Part shown: positions 1 to 7,611 of the stretch, in pieces
How the letters are laid out: the number at the start of each line of letters is the position of its first letter
Position numbering within the stretch: position 1 is the first letter of the stretch
From: RUG563 sp964549135
GTDB lineage: Bacteria > Bacillota > Clostridia > Christensenellales > Aristaeellaceae
Assembly (NCBI GenBank): GCA_964549135.1
Contig: CAZJUJ010000039.1
Location: forward strand, 1-27,477
Length of the DNA stretch: 27,477 nt
Direction: 5' to 3'
Notes under the pieces: model-generated
What the model was told of the DNA's origin: nothing
Databases searched by the model: none
The model's input: the letters and a program-made list of their open reading frames with translations, nothing else
Position numbers and translations under genes: made by a program

Positions 1-2
1 GG

Positions 3-41
3 TGCGGGAGGGTGCTTTTGACGCAAAAGCATCCTCCCGCA
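3..41. repeat. Intergenic hairpin repeat, copy 1 (core only)
   Basis: A near-perfect palindrome: left arm 3-20, triloop ACG 21-23, right arm 24-41, giving about 18 pairs with one G:T. It is the same family as the hairpins at 14366, 14718, 14799, 22105 and 25364, all between host genes. It lies 22 bp past the holin stop and could end the virion operon transcript, although no T-run follows on the minus strand. Its presence suggests that host sequence resumes here. Confidence 0.85.
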
Positions 42-63
42 AGAATCTCCGTTCTCCATTTTC

Positions 64-249
64 TTAGAGATGTGCTTTTTCGGTGGGGTTATTGATGATG
101 CCGAACCCCACCAGCACGGGGAGCAGCGCGTCCAGCAAGCCATCCACGGTAGATTCCAGATCGATTCCGGCAAATTCGCGGACGCAGAAAACGATCAGCG
201 CGGCCAGGGACGTCCAGAGTGCCCAGGAGCGAAAGCGGCTTTGGGGCAT
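64..249 (-). CDS. Phage holin, phiLC3-type
   Basis: This 61-residue protein should form the membrane pores that release or activate the lytic peptidase. It has a basic N-terminus, a hydrophobic segment at about residues 9-24, an acidic linker (GIDLEST) and a second hydrophobic stretch ending in GFGIINNPTEKA. That resembles the LGIxxDPTTKG ending of phiLC3-family holins. A GGAGG site sits 7 nt before the ATG. It is the last gene of the virion operon, 17 bp after the XhlA gene, so the lysis cassette runs peptidase, XhlA, holin. It is intact. The family assignment rests on pattern and context, not on a search. Confidence 0.8.
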   Translation of the reverse strand: MPQSRFRSWALWTSLAALIVFCVREFAGIDLESTVDGLLDALLPVLVGFGIINNPTEKAHL

Positions 250-266
250 ATGATTTCCTCCTTTCC

Positions 267-581
267 TCAGGCCAGCCGGGCCAGCAGAAAGCCGGCGGCG
301 GCCAGCACCAGATATTTGATCAGTTCCATAACGATGGCATCCCAGCGCCTGCCGGAGCGGCCCTTCAGCTCCTCCACATCCCGGCTGATGCGCTGCACAT
401 CCGACTGGGTGGAATCCTGTTTATTGGCAAGATCGCGGATGGAGAGGGCCAATTGATGCACGGTATCGGTCAGGCGCGTCTGCTCATCGATCCTGCGGAA
501 GGCGGTTTTCATATCCCGGCGCAGGGCGGCCTGCTGGGCCCGGAGGGCGGAGAGGAGCCTTTCCATTTCATTCTGCTGCAT
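267..581 (-). CDS. xhlA: XhlA-type hemolysin/holin-associated protein
   Basis: A 104-residue protein with the XhlA plan: a long charged amphipathic, probably coiled-coil, N-terminal region (about residues 1-78, rich in Q, R, E and L) and one C-terminal membrane segment (about 84-103, ELIKYLVLAAAGFLLARLA). In PBSX, XhlA and the XhlB holin together give host lysis. The ATG has a GGAGG site 7 nt upstream, and the gene overlaps the end of the peptidase gene by 14 bp, indicating translational coupling. The next gene is the holin. The role is inferred from family architecture and position. Confidence 0.8.
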   Translation of the reverse strand: MQQNEMERLLSALRAQQAALRRDMKTAFRRIDEQTRLTDTVHQLALSIRDLANKQDSTQSDVQRISRDVEELKGRSGRRWDAIVMELIKYLVLAAAGFLLARLA

Positions 582-1203
582 GGGTTTCCTCCGGATAGAG
601 GGCTTCCAGGGCGTTCAGGCAGCCCCGGATGGAATGAAACAGGGCGGCGGCATCGGGCGCGGGCGCATCGGGCATTTCCAGGCCCTTGGGGATGCCATAA
701 TGGGTAAAGCGGCATTCGCTCAGCCTTTCCCGCACCACGCCTGCATCATGCCCCTTGGCATGCACCACCGTGCCATCCCCCAGATACAGGCCCACATGGC
801 CCATGACGGCGGGGGAATCCTGGCGGAAGAGGAGGCAGAGGGCATCCGGGGGCAGGGCGGAGATTTCTCCCGTTTCGGCCCAGGCTGTTTTTTTCCACTG
901 AGAGGTGGCGCCGGACACCAGGGGGATGCCGATATGATCCATGGCCCAGCGGGTGAACTGGGCGCAGTCATAGGCGCGCTTGCCCGTCTGGGCGGCCTCA
1001 TCATAATAGCGGCAGCCCCGGCAGGAGGTGGCCTCCCCCCGCATGCGCTGGCAATTCCGGGCGATTTTCTGGGCGCTGGCGGGATACTGGGCTGCCCGTG
1101 CCCGGCGATAGGCCGGGGTGCAGAATTTGCCCGTGCCGCCCATGATATAGGGATTGCCTACCCGGGCCAGCGCCCAGGCGATAACGGATTCTTTGGGATT
1201 CAA
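568..1203 (-). CDS. NlpC/P60-type cell-wall peptidase (lysin or tail-associated)
   Basis: A 211-residue protein with the NlpC/P60 cysteine peptidase layout. Catalytic Cys80 lies in YDCAQFTRWA, His136 in MGHVGLYLG, and a further polar residue, His148, in VVHAKG. The N-terminal part (residues 1-20, SVIAWALARVGNPYIMGG) is typical of the fold. A cysteine cluster at C28, C51, C61 and C64 precedes the nucleophile and may bind metal or form disulfides. The start is a TTG: the upstream GAGGTG site is 8 nt away and no ATG fits. It sits between the appendage genes and XhlA/holin, so it may be the endolysin, though peptidases of this family also occur as tail-tip proteins. Confidence 0.85.
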   Translation of the reverse strand: MNPKESVIAWALARVGNPYIMGGTGKFCTPAYRRARAAQYPASAQKIARNCQRMRGEATSCRGCRYYDEAAQTGKRAYDCAQFTRWAMDHIGIPLVSGATSQWKKTAWAETGEISALPPDALCLLFRQDSPAVMGHVGLYLGDGTVVHAKGHDAGVVRERLSECRFTHYGIPKGLEMPDAPAPDAAALFHSIRGCLNALEALYPEETHAAE

Positions 1204-1218
1204 GTGAATTTCACCTCG

Positions 1219-2007
1219 CTAAATGCACATGCAGGCCGGGGCATAGGCCTCGGTGACCACCCAGGCGCTATCCTGGGCACCTGATGCGCTGATCTGATAG
1301 AATTTTGCATTGGCGCCGGTGGGGGAGCGCGTCCACCAGACGGCGGCGGCCCCGGCGGCCGTTTTTTTGACGGGGGAATGGCTCTGGGCGTAATAGGCGT
1401 ATTGCGCGCCCTCGCTGCCATGGCCCGAGGCAGGACTGCCCAGAATTTCCCGAAGGGAGGGGAGGAAGAGCGTATCGCTGATCAGGGCCGGCGTATCATC
1501 ATCCGCCGGGATGTAGGCCTTATTGACCGGCACCAGTACGTTTTTAAGCGCCGAGGGGATGGAGGAGGCCAGGAAGGCGGGGAGCAGGCTGGCGCGGACG
1601 GCGCAGCGATAGAAATCGGTTTCATGATGCCAGGAGGTACCGGCGTAATTGGTGGTATTCATAACGCCGTGCAGCGCGGGGGAAAGCTGCAGAAGCTGCA
1701 GCGTGATGCCCGCCCTTTCCCGGCCGTATGCGGCGGAATCGGAAACGGGATCATGATTGAAGCCGATGATCTGCAATTGCAGGGAGGAATCCCCGGGGGT
1801 CAGGCATTTTGTATCCCCCGGCTGCCAGTATTCCTGGGCCATACCGGCCCGGCAGACCAGGGAAATATCCTCCCAGGACATATTTTCCAGGGAAGCCATG
1901 GCCGGCAGGCTGCTCCAGACCTTGCTGCCGTTATAGTAAACATGGCGGACATTTTTCCCGCCATAGGAAATGGAAACGGGCGTGACGCCCTGAAACAGAA
2001 GGGGCAT
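1219..2007 (-). CDS. Putative tail appendage protein with DUF6273-like domain
   Basis: About 262 residues. After a short N-terminal part (SISYGGKNVRHVYYNGSKVW), typical of proteins attached to phage tail tips, comes a region resembling DUF6273: MSWEDISLVCRAG, YWQPGDTK, QIIGFNHD, and near the C-terminus WWTRSP and a final aromatic/hydrophobic stretch. The layout recalls the C-type-lectin-like fold used for ligand display, but that is inference. The ATG at 2007 is chosen because an AAGGAG site lies 11 nt upstream; the longer open frame would run back into the preceding gene. No reverse transcriptase or template repeat is visible, so there is no sign of a diversity-generating system. Confidence 0.6.
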   Translation of the reverse strand: MPLLFQGVTPVSISYGGKNVRHVYYNGSKVWSSLPAMASLENMSWEDISLVCRAGMAQEYWQPGDTKCLTPGDSSLQLQIIGFNHDPVSDSAAYGRERAGITLQLLQLSPALHGVMNTTNYAGTSWHHETDFYRCAVRASLLPAFLASSIPSALKNVLVPVNKAYIPADDDTPALISDTLFLPSLREILGSPASGHGSEGAQYAYYAQSHSPVKKTAAGAAAVWWTRSPTGANAKFYQISASGAQDSAWVVTEAYAPACMCI

Positions 2008-2032
2008 AGGCGTTTTTTCTCCTTTCGGCTGC

Positions 2033-3169
2033 TCAGTTTCCGGGATTGGCGATGTAGAGCGCGCCGGTGGCCTCATCAAAGGTAAAGGTATTGGCTACCG
2101 GGGTGATGGTGAGGGTATTGCTTTCCTGATCGAAGGAAAACATATCCCCTGCGGCGATGGCCCCCCGCACCCGAAGATTCCAGTAGACATCCAGCACGTT
2201 TTCATCCGCCGCCACGCCGCCAAAGGCCGCGCCGCCCCCGCCCCTGCGGAAATGAATTTCCCAGACCGCCCGGGTGATTACATCATAATAGACGCTCTGC
2301 CCGCCCAGGGAATCGGTGACGGTATAGCGGATTTCCCAGTTCCGGGCGGCGGAAAGCGCGCCGCCAAAGAGGAGCGAGCCATTCTGCAGATTGCCGGCCT
2401 GAATCCAGGCCTCCTCTCCCTGGGCGCGATAGGCAATTGCGCAGACGGCGGCATTCTTCCCGCCGCAGGAGGAAAGGGTAATTTCGGCCTGGGCCAGGGC
2501 GTAAAGGCCCTCATCGCTTTCTGTGCCGTCGCTCAGGCAGCGCAGGCTGAGGATGCCGGAAAGAGCAGGGGGCTGATAGCTCTCTGCCCGGAGGACGATC
2601 TGCTGGCTGCCCATGCCGCCGCGCTTATCCACGGCGGAAACGGTAATGACATTATCCCCGGCGGCGAGAAAATCCGTCTGGGCGGAAAGGGGCAGGGAAG
2701 CACCCTGGGCCGAAGCGCCGCAGCCCGAAATGGCATAGGAAACGATGGGGGAATCCCAATAGGGCTGGGCGGGGGTATCAAGCAGAATCTGCGCCTTGGA
2801 TTTGCCCGCCACATACACGCCCCAGGAAACGGGAATATCCCCGGAAACGGGGGTGGCCTGGGCCCCGGTAACCGTGGGGCCAAGGGAGGCGGGGCAATGG
2901 ATGCGGATGGTTTTCAGGCAGCTATCGCCCGCCGCATTGCTCAGGATTAACTGCATTTCCCCATCGGCGCTTTCCAGCATTTCATTGCTGCTCAGATACA
3001 TGGGGCTGACGTAGAAATAGGTGCTTTCGGTACCTGCGGCCAGATTCAGGGTAGAAAAGGTATTGCCCACCTGGGTTTTCAGGGTGCAGGCGCTGCTCAG
3101 GGGCGGATCAAAGGTGACGGTGACCCGCTCGGAAATATTGTATTGGGATTTATTGGTGGTAAAATTCAT
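2033..3169 (-). CDS. Putative tail fibre/appendage protein, DUF859-like
   Basis: A 378-residue structural protein. The body appears to be a chain of beta-rich, Ig-like modules (for example around SGDIPVSWGVYVAGKS and NVITVSAVDKRGG). The C-terminal part has the pattern HFRRGGGGAAFGGVAADEN then DVYWNLRVRG, which matches the end of DUF859-type tail proteins of streptococcal and clostridial phages (FKRGGxGxAFGxxxE). An AGAAGGAG site lies 8 nt before the ATG. It follows the hub/tip gene by 27 bp. By position it is likely a surface-exposed appendage involved in cell binding. No catalytic motif was recognised. Confidence 0.6.
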   Translation of the reverse strand: MNFTTNKSQYNISERVTVTFDPPLSSACTLKTQVGNTFSTLNLAAGTESTYFYVSPMYLSSNEMLESADGEMQLILSNAAGDSCLKTIRIHCPASLGPTVTGAQATPVSGDIPVSWGVYVAGKSKAQILLDTPAQPYWDSPIVSYAISGCGASAQGASLPLSAQTDFLAAGDNVITVSAVDKRGGMGSQQIVLRAESYQPPALSGILSLRCLSDGTESDEGLYALAQAEITLSSCGGKNAAVCAIAYRAQGEEAWIQAGNLQNGSLLFGGALSAARNWEIRYTVTDSLGGQSVYYDVITRAVWEIHFRRGGGGAAFGGVAADENVLDVYWNLRVRGAIAAGDMFSFDQESNTLTITPVANTFTFDEATGALYIANPGN

Positions 3170-3196
3170 GGTATGCTCCTTCTGAGGGAAGGGCCG

Positions 3197-5290
3197 TTAG
3201 CCCACATATTTGAGGCCCAGGCCGCTGGCGGCGGCGATCCAGGCCCATTCCTCGCCCTGGCTCATGCGCTGGGCGATGCCCAGGCGTTCGGTTTTGATAT
3301 TGGTTACCTCCAGCGTGCGGTTATCGGCGCGGAATTTGGCGCTGTCCTCTGCCCTTCCGATCTCCAGGCCCGTTGCGGTTACCCGCAGATAGACGCTCAA
3401 TTCCTCCTGCTTCTGCACATAGAGGCGGATGGATTCATTGCCCGTAATATCCAGTGCGTTGATTTTCCGGAGGGTGGCCTCCCGGGAGAAGAGGGCGTCC
3501 ACATCCAGATGCGCGGCCATGAGGCTCTGAATCACGGCGCTTTCGCCGAAAATCTCCTGCACGTTCAGGGCGGCGGCAGAAATGCTGCCCGCCAGGATTT
3601 TTTCGCCGCCGTGGATGGATTGATCCTTTAGATCCTCATTTTCGATTCGCTTGCGGCTGGTGATCACCGCGCCGTTTTCATCCACGGACAGGGCATAGAG
3701 GCCGCCATCCTCGCCCTTCAGCAGCAATTCGCCCACGGAAAGGGAGAGCAGATTGGCCTCGGTAACCGCCAATTTGGCGATATACAATTCCCCGGCGCTG
3801 CCCTTGGTGATGATAGCCGTATCGGCGGCGAGATCCCGAATCCGGGCAAAATCAATTTCCGCCGTATCCAGCGCGGCCTGGGTGATCTGGGCCACGGCGG
3901 CATTGAGCGAATCAATGGCGGCCCAATCAATATCGGCGGACTGCAGATGGGCATCCACGGCGGAAAGGGCATCGGCGGAAAGATGGCGGGCGGAAACGGC
4001 ATCGGCAGCGATGGCATCCGCAGAAACGGCATTGGCGGCGATTTTATCCGCCGTGACGGCGTCTGCGGCGATTTTTTCCGATGTAACGGCGTTTGCGGCC
4101 AATTGCAGGGCGGTAATGCAGCCGGCAATCAGGGAGCGGGCGGCAATGCTGCCATCCTGAATGATCGCGCCGCTGACGAAGCCCGAAAGCATGGCGGCAT
4201 TCAGCGCCCCGGCAGAGGTGAAAATGCGCCCGGCGGAGGAGAGGGTTTTCTGGGCGGTGCAATCGCTCTGCATGGAAAAGCCCCGGGAAAAGGAGAGGGA
4301 CTGGCGGGTGATCAGGGTATGGGTGATATTCCCGGCGGTATCGGCAATGGAAACGGGATCGCCCAGCAGCAGGGCGGGATCGCCTCGCCAAAGCACCCTG
4401 GCCTGGGTATAGGAAAGGCCGGACAGGGCGGAAAGCAGCCCCTGGGCCAGGGCGGCGGTATGGGTGGCCTGATGGGCAAAGAGGGGATGATTGGAAAGCT
4501 GCAGGCTATTTTGGGGGGAGGGAGCGGCGTCGTCCGTCTTAAAGAGCAGCGGCGGCGTGCCCCGGGGCGCGCCCTTGCAGGAAATGGAAAGGGCGGTCAG
4601 GGGGCCAAAGACCTTTTCCCCGTATTCCCGGGAAAGGGTGAGGGCGGGGGCGAGGGCGTATTCCGCCTTCTGTGGGCGCAGGGGACGGAATTCCAATTGC
4701 CCCATGCGGCTCATGGCGGCAAAGCAGCCCGCCGCCCCGGCGGTATAGGCAAGGGCCTGGCGGATGGAAATATCGCCCCAATCGGGCCGGGCGGAGATTT
4801 CTGTTTCCGCGTTGGGAAAATCCGCCGTCAGGGAAAAGCCGGAAAGGGCAGCCAATTGCGCGGCCAGCGCACCCAGGGTAAGGGGATAGACGAATTCATC
4901 GGTAAAGGTGCTTTCAAAGGCCGTGCCCAGGGCATCGCTGCCGGAAAGCAGCAGCCGCAGATCGCCCTCTTGGGCGGAAACCCGGGAAACGAAAAAGACG
5001 CAGAGGGGCGCGGCATATTCCTCCAGGCAGAGATTCACCCGAACCTTGGCCCCAAAGAGGGAGCGGGCATGGGTAAAATAGCCATCGGCATTATGGAGCG
5101 TCAGCGTGCAGGCGGCAGAAAAGGCGCCGCCCAGCAATTGCCCGCTGCTGACGCCCTCGTTCATCTGGAAGGCCATGGCCCGATCCCCGGAGAAAAGCAG
5201 GGTTTCTCCGGTCAGGCAGGTGATTTCCCCGGAAAGGGAGGGCTGCCGCGCAGGGGCGGAAAGCAGCGCGGAAAGGGAGGGCTGGCTCAT
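3197..5290 (-). CDS. Tail hub/tip protein (Tal/spike-like) with collar repeats
   Basis: At 697 residues this is the largest virion gene. The N-terminal third (GEITCLTGETLLFSGDRAMAF, TLHNADGYFTHARSLFG) resembles the hub-like N-terminal domain of siphophage tail-associated proteins. Residues about 398-446 are decapeptide repeats of the type AANAVTSEKI. The C-terminal part is fibre/spike-like, with alternating small residues and ITKGSAGELYIAKL. No peptidase motif was found, so the wall-degrading activity probably resides in the separate NlpC/P60 protein. The ATG abuts the TAA of the preceding gene, and GAGGAAAG upstream serves as ribosome site. It should sit at the tail end below the distal-tail protein. 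Confidence 0.7.
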   Translation of the reverse strand: MSQPSLSALLSAPARQPSLSGEITCLTGETLLFSGDRAMAFQMNEGVSSGQLLGGAFSAACTLTLHNADGYFTHARSLFGAKVRVNLCLEEYAAPLCVFFVSRVSAQEGDLRLLLSGSDALGTAFESTFTDEFVYPLTLGALAAQLAALSGFSLTADFPNAETEISARPDWGDISIRQALAYTAGAAGCFAAMSRMGQLEFRPLRPQKAEYALAPALTLSREYGEKVFGPLTALSISCKGAPRGTPPLLFKTDDAAPSPQNSLQLSNHPLFAHQATHTAALAQGLLSALSGLSYTQARVLWRGDPALLLGDPVSIADTAGNITHTLITRQSLSFSRGFSMQSDCTAQKTLSSAGRIFTSAGALNAAMLSGFVSGAIIQDGSIAARSLIAGCITALQLAANAVTSEKIAADAVTADKIAANAVSADAIAADAVSARHLSADALSAVDAHLQSADIDWAAIDSLNAAVAQITQAALDTAEIDFARIRDLAADTAIITKGSAGELYIAKLAVTEANLLSLSVGELLLKGEDGGLYALSVDENGAVITSRKRIENEDLKDQSIHGGEKILAGSISAAALNVQEIFGESAVIQSLMAAHLDVDALFSREATLRKINALDITGNESIRLYVQKQEELSVYLRVTATGLEIGRAEDSAKFRADNRTLEVTNIKTERLGIAQRMSQGEEWAWIAAASGLGLKYVG
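3953..4099 (-). repeat. In-frame 30-bp repeats encoding decapeptides in the tail tip gene
   Basis: Four to five degenerate ten-residue units (AANAVTSEKI, AADAVTADKI, AANAVSADAI, AADAVSARHL, then SADALSAVD) at residues about 398-446. This A-V-T-x-x-K-I periodicity is common in phage fibre shafts and collars. It is protein-level repetition; the DNA copies have diverged. Confidence 0.8.
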
Positions 5291-5638
5291 TTATCTTTCC
5301 TCCAGCGTAAGCCTGACATCCGCCCAGAGGGGGGCATCGGGCTGATGGCGATAGAGCGTGGCCTGATGCGCCGCAAGGCGGCAGGTCATTTCGGTTTCGC
5401 CCTTCAGGGGATCGGGAAACGTGCAGGTGAAAAAGCCGCCGGGGCTGAGCTGGGCGGCGATCAGGGAAAGGCTGCTCCGGGAAAGCTGATGCCAGGTGAT
5501 TTCCAGCGTGCGCTTTTCCCGGATGCCATCCTGAAGCAGCTGGCCCAGGGTATTATACTGGGCATTGCCGCCCCGGGGGGATACCTGCACGGAGAGAGAA
5601 TGGGGGCTGGGCAGGGAAACGCCGTTGATGGACAGCAT
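5291..5638 (-). CDS. Distal-tail-like protein (DUF6711-type, small)
   Basis: A 115-residue protein between tape measure and tail hub, where siphophages encode the distal tail (Dit) ring. The N-terminus (MLSINGVSLPSPHSLSVQV) and the middle (REKRTLEITWHQLS) match the pattern of small DUF6711-like tail proteins of clostridial phages, which replace the larger classical Dit. GGAGG lies 7 nt before the ATG. The stop TAA is immediately followed by the ATG of the hub gene, so the two are translationally coupled. The family call rests on motif memory and position. Confidence 0.6.
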   Translation of the reverse strand: MLSINGVSLPSPHSLSVQVSPRGGNAQYNTLGQLLQDGIREKRTLEITWHQLSRSSLSLIAAQLSPGGFFTCTFPDPLKGETEMTCRLAAHQATLYRHQPDAPLWADVRLTLEER

Positions 5639-5650
5639 ATACGCACCTCC

Positions 5651-6238
5651 TTACAGATTGAGTTCCACCCGGCCGCTGCCCTGAGTGACCCGGTTGATGC
5701 TTTCAATGGCGGCGACGCCCAGACGATAGCCATCGATTTCCAGGGGCACGGTGATGGAGATATTCTGGGGCGGCTGATCCTGGGCGGCGGGATGGGAAAA
5801 CGCGGAAAAGGCAGCGGAGGGCAGGGCGGGAGCCGGAAAAGAGGGAATTTCCAGGGCATCTGCGGCGCGGCGGCCCAATTGATCGGCCTCCTGCTCCACC
5901 CGGCCGGCGCTCTGGGAAATGCCGCGGAGCAGGCCCTCATCAAATAACTGGCCCACCTCAAAGGTGATTCTTGAGGGGGAATGGATGCTCAGCGCGGCGC
6001 GCAGGGCATTGGCGGCGGCGCTGGCCACCGCCTGGGCAGCGGCAACCACCGCGCCCTGACGGGAAAGAATGCCGCTGCGCAGGCCCTCCCCGGCCATGGC
6101 CCCGGCGCTGTGGAACTGGGCGGACAGGGAGGCGGCCTGGCCGCCCATGGCGGAAAGCAGGGCGGCGGCCTGGGCAGCGGCGGCGGAAAAGGGGGCGATA
6201 TCCGCCGTAAAGCGGACGGAAATTTCATCAAGCGTCAT
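5651..6238 (-). CDS. Miniature tail tape measure protein
   Basis: A 195-residue protein with the two ends of a tape measure protein but almost nothing between. The N-terminus (ISVRFTADIAPFSAAAAQAA) is Ala-rich and helical. The central part SIHSPSRITFEVGQLFDEGL matches the SPSR...G..f..GL..GI motif found near the C-terminus of tape measures. The tape measure sets tail length, so a tail near 30 nm is implied (inference). The ATG at 6238 is chosen because AAAGGA lies 9 nt upstream; a longer frame exists but has no ribosome site. It overlaps the end of the chaperone extension by 11 bp. A normal siphophage tape measure is several times longer. Confidence 0.75.
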   Translation of the reverse strand: MTLDEISVRFTADIAPFSAAAAQAAALLSAMGGQAASLSAQFHSAGAMAGEGLRSGILSRQGAVVAAAQAVASAAANALRAALSIHSPSRITFEVGQLFDEGLLRGISQSAGRVEQEADQLGRRAADALEIPSFPAPALPSAAFSAFSHPAAQDQPPQNISITVPLEIDGYRLGVAAIESINRVTQGSGRVELNL

Positions 6239-6841
6239 TGCTGGGATTCCTTTCTGCACAGGCGAAAAGACGGCGCCTGATCTCATCATCGGTCATTTCG
6301 GGGAGGGGCAGGCAGGGCGGGACGGGCGGCAGCTTTTCCGGGGCATGCACGGCCAGTGCCAGGGCATGCAGGAAGCGGATTTTCTCCTGCTCCCGGCGCT
6401 GAAAACGGGCACGGCGGGCGGAAAGCAGAAGGAAAATCTCCCGGGGCGTCATGGAAAAGAAATCCTTCGCTTCGCTGATGCCCGCCTCCGCCGCCTTCAG
6501 GCACAGCCGCCGGAATTGCTCCTTCAGGGGCTCGTGCCCGCCGCCTGTCCCTCCGGGTGAAAAAAACAGGCGTCCTCAAGGGCCTGGGCCAGGGAGGCGG
6601 CTACCTCCTGCAGGCTGCCGCCGCTTTTGAGGTGCGCTTCCAGCAGGCTGCCCGCATCGGAAAGGGTAAGGGCGGGATTTTCCTGCAGCAGGGCGCACCA
6701 CATCAGCCCCCGGATGCAGGAAAGGCTGGTGCCCTGCAGCTTATCCAGGCTCATGCCCGTTTTTTCCTCCAGGCTGCAAAGGGCGTTTACGGTAAAGCAC
6801 AGGGGATGATTTTTTCCGGACAGGCAGAGAAAATGCGTCAT
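6228..6841 (-). CDS. Tail assembly chaperone fusion (gpGT-like) by -1 frameshift
   Basis: After codon 94 of the upstream frame, a run of seven Ts (6566-6560) lets the ribosome slip back one base and continue in the -1 frame to 6228. That gives a product of about 204 residues instead of 105. The -1 frame is open from a TGA at 6578-6576, just before the slip site, to its stop, exactly as required. The extension contains KDFFSMTPREIFLLL, resembling the W-x-M-T-P-x-E motif of the downstream domain of tail assembly chaperones in phages and gene transfer agents. Chaperone pairs of this kind (lambda G/GT) coat the tape measure during tail assembly, and its gene follows directly. An alternative is independent initiation at the ATG at 6452, where AAGGA lies upstream. 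Confidence 0.7.
6524..6841 (-). CDS. Tail assembly chaperone, short form (gpG-like)
   Basis: A 105-residue protein between the tail tube and tape measure genes, the standard position of the first tail assembly chaperone. The sequence (NALCSLEEKTGMSLDKLQG, PALTLSDAGSLLEAHLKSGG) has the helical pattern of these small proteins: an opening strand resembling GK...L.F..NAL..lEe, then helices. Its ATG overlaps the stop of the tube gene as ATGA. The 3' part carries the slippery T-run that yields the longer form. It should bind the tape measure and tube protein before tail polymerisation. Confidence 0.75.
   Translation of the reverse strand: MTHFLCLSGKNHPLCFTVNALCSLEEKTGMSLDKLQGTSLSCIRGLMWCALLQENPALTLSDAGSLLEAHLKSGGSLQEVAASLAQALEDACFFHPEGQAAGTSP
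6560..6566 (-). other. Slippery heptamer T_TTT_TTT for -1 frameshifting
   Basis: On the minus strand seven Ts span the last base of codon 92 (TGT) and codons 93-94 (TTT TTT), which fits the X_XXY_YYZ rule. The downstream -1 frame is open for 110 codons. The position, near the 3' end of the short chaperone frame, is where frameshifts occur in phage G/GT pairs. Confidence 0.75.
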
Positions 6842-7242
6842 GCGATGCTCACCCCGCCGGAAATGCGCAGCACCGCCGTAAAGCCCACCGCGCCATCCAC
6901 GCTGGCGGCCCCCAGGGCGTGGGCCTTGACAAAGGCGGAAAAGGTAAGGGCCGTCTGATCGGGAAAGGTGACGGTGAAGGGGACGATTTCCCCGGCCTCA
7001 AAGAGCGTGCGCAGCAGGGCCTGGCCCTCCTGGCTGCTTTCGTGGAAGCCCTCCAGGGTGATTTCGCCCATATCCCTTCGCCCCTGGGCATAGGTCTTAT
7101 AGCCGCCGGGGGAATCCAGGGTTGTAACATCAATGGCCTCGCTTTCCGCCTTGATTTCGCTGATGGAGCGGATGCGGCCGATGAGGGTGGTTTGATTCTG
7201 ATAGGTACACGAGATTTTCGTGCCCATGGCTTTCTGTGCCAT
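6838..7242 (-). CDS. Major tail tube protein
   Basis: A 134-residue protein with the beta-rich features of a siphophage tail tube subunit: TKISCTYQNQTTLIGRIRSI at the N-terminus, an AIDVTTLDSPGGYKTYAQG loop, GEITLEGFHES, and a C-terminal strand FTAVLRISGGVSI. Proteins of this size and order form the hexameric tube rings. AAAGGAG lies about 7 nt before the ATG. It follows the tail terminator gene by 12 bp and overlaps the chaperone gene by 4 bp (ATGA). The LDSPGGYK..(G)RRDxGEI pattern is characteristic of clostridial phage tube proteins. Confidence 0.8.
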   Translation of the reverse strand: MAQKAMGTKISCTYQNQTTLIGRIRSISEIKAESEAIDVTTLDSPGGYKTYAQGRRDMGEITLEGFHESSQEGQALLRTLFEAGEIVPFTVTFPDQTALTFSAFVKAHALGAASVDGAVGFTAVLRISGGVSIA

Positions 7243-7254
7243 CCTGATTCTCCT

Positions 7255-7611
7255 TTACTGATATATGATTTCGCCCTGCAAAAGGCAGCGATACCTGAGA
7301 TGCTTTCGCCAGGCATAGGCGATTTCATCATAGAAATCCTGCTGGGCGATGCGGATAAGGCCCATCCGGGAGAGGGCCGCATCCGTTTTTATGGCAAGGG
7401 CCTCCATGTTTTCCGGGGTGGCGGCGTATACATCCACATCGGCGATGTATTCCTCCAGATAGCTTTTGCCATCCGCCCGGGCATGCACGCCGCCATCGGC
7501 ATCAGCCACCGTGATGATGGGCAGGGCCATTTCCTCCCGGGCAAAGGCGGCGGCGGTGCAGGCGGGTAGCTGGGAAAGGGCGGCAAGCATGGCCGCCTTC
7601 ATATCGATCAT
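7255..7611 (-). CDS. Tail terminator / tail completion protein
   Basis: A 118-residue protein between the neck protein and the tube gene, the usual place of the tail terminator that caps the tube and docks it to the head. The sequence (YLEEYIADVDVYAATPENMEAL, ALSRMGLIRIAQQDFYDEIAY) fits the family pattern of a V-D-V-Y/W strand, a helix, then a closing strand. The ATG overlaps the stop of the upstream gene as ATGA. The assignment combines position and overall pattern; no diagnostic single residue was used. Confidence 0.65.
   Translation of the reverse strand: MIDMKAAMLAALSQLPACTAAAFAREEMALPIITVADADGGVHARADGKSYLEEYIADVDVYAATPENMEALAIKTDAALSRMGLIRIAQQDFYDEIAYAWRKHLRYRCLLQGEIIYQ

Noticed and set aside
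1219..2007. Possible diversity-generating retroelement target
   Set aside because: No reverse transcriptase, no accessory gene and no template repeat in the window; the lectin-like resemblance alone is not enough.
3953..4099. Regular repeats that might be a CRISPR array
   Set aside because: The 30-bp units are contiguous, in frame, without spacers, and encode decapeptides in a tail protein.
6286..6579. A 97-codon minus-strand frame in the chaperone region
   Set aside because: It is the third frame; its translation is Pro/Ala/Arg-rich noise, while the -1 frame extension explains the region.
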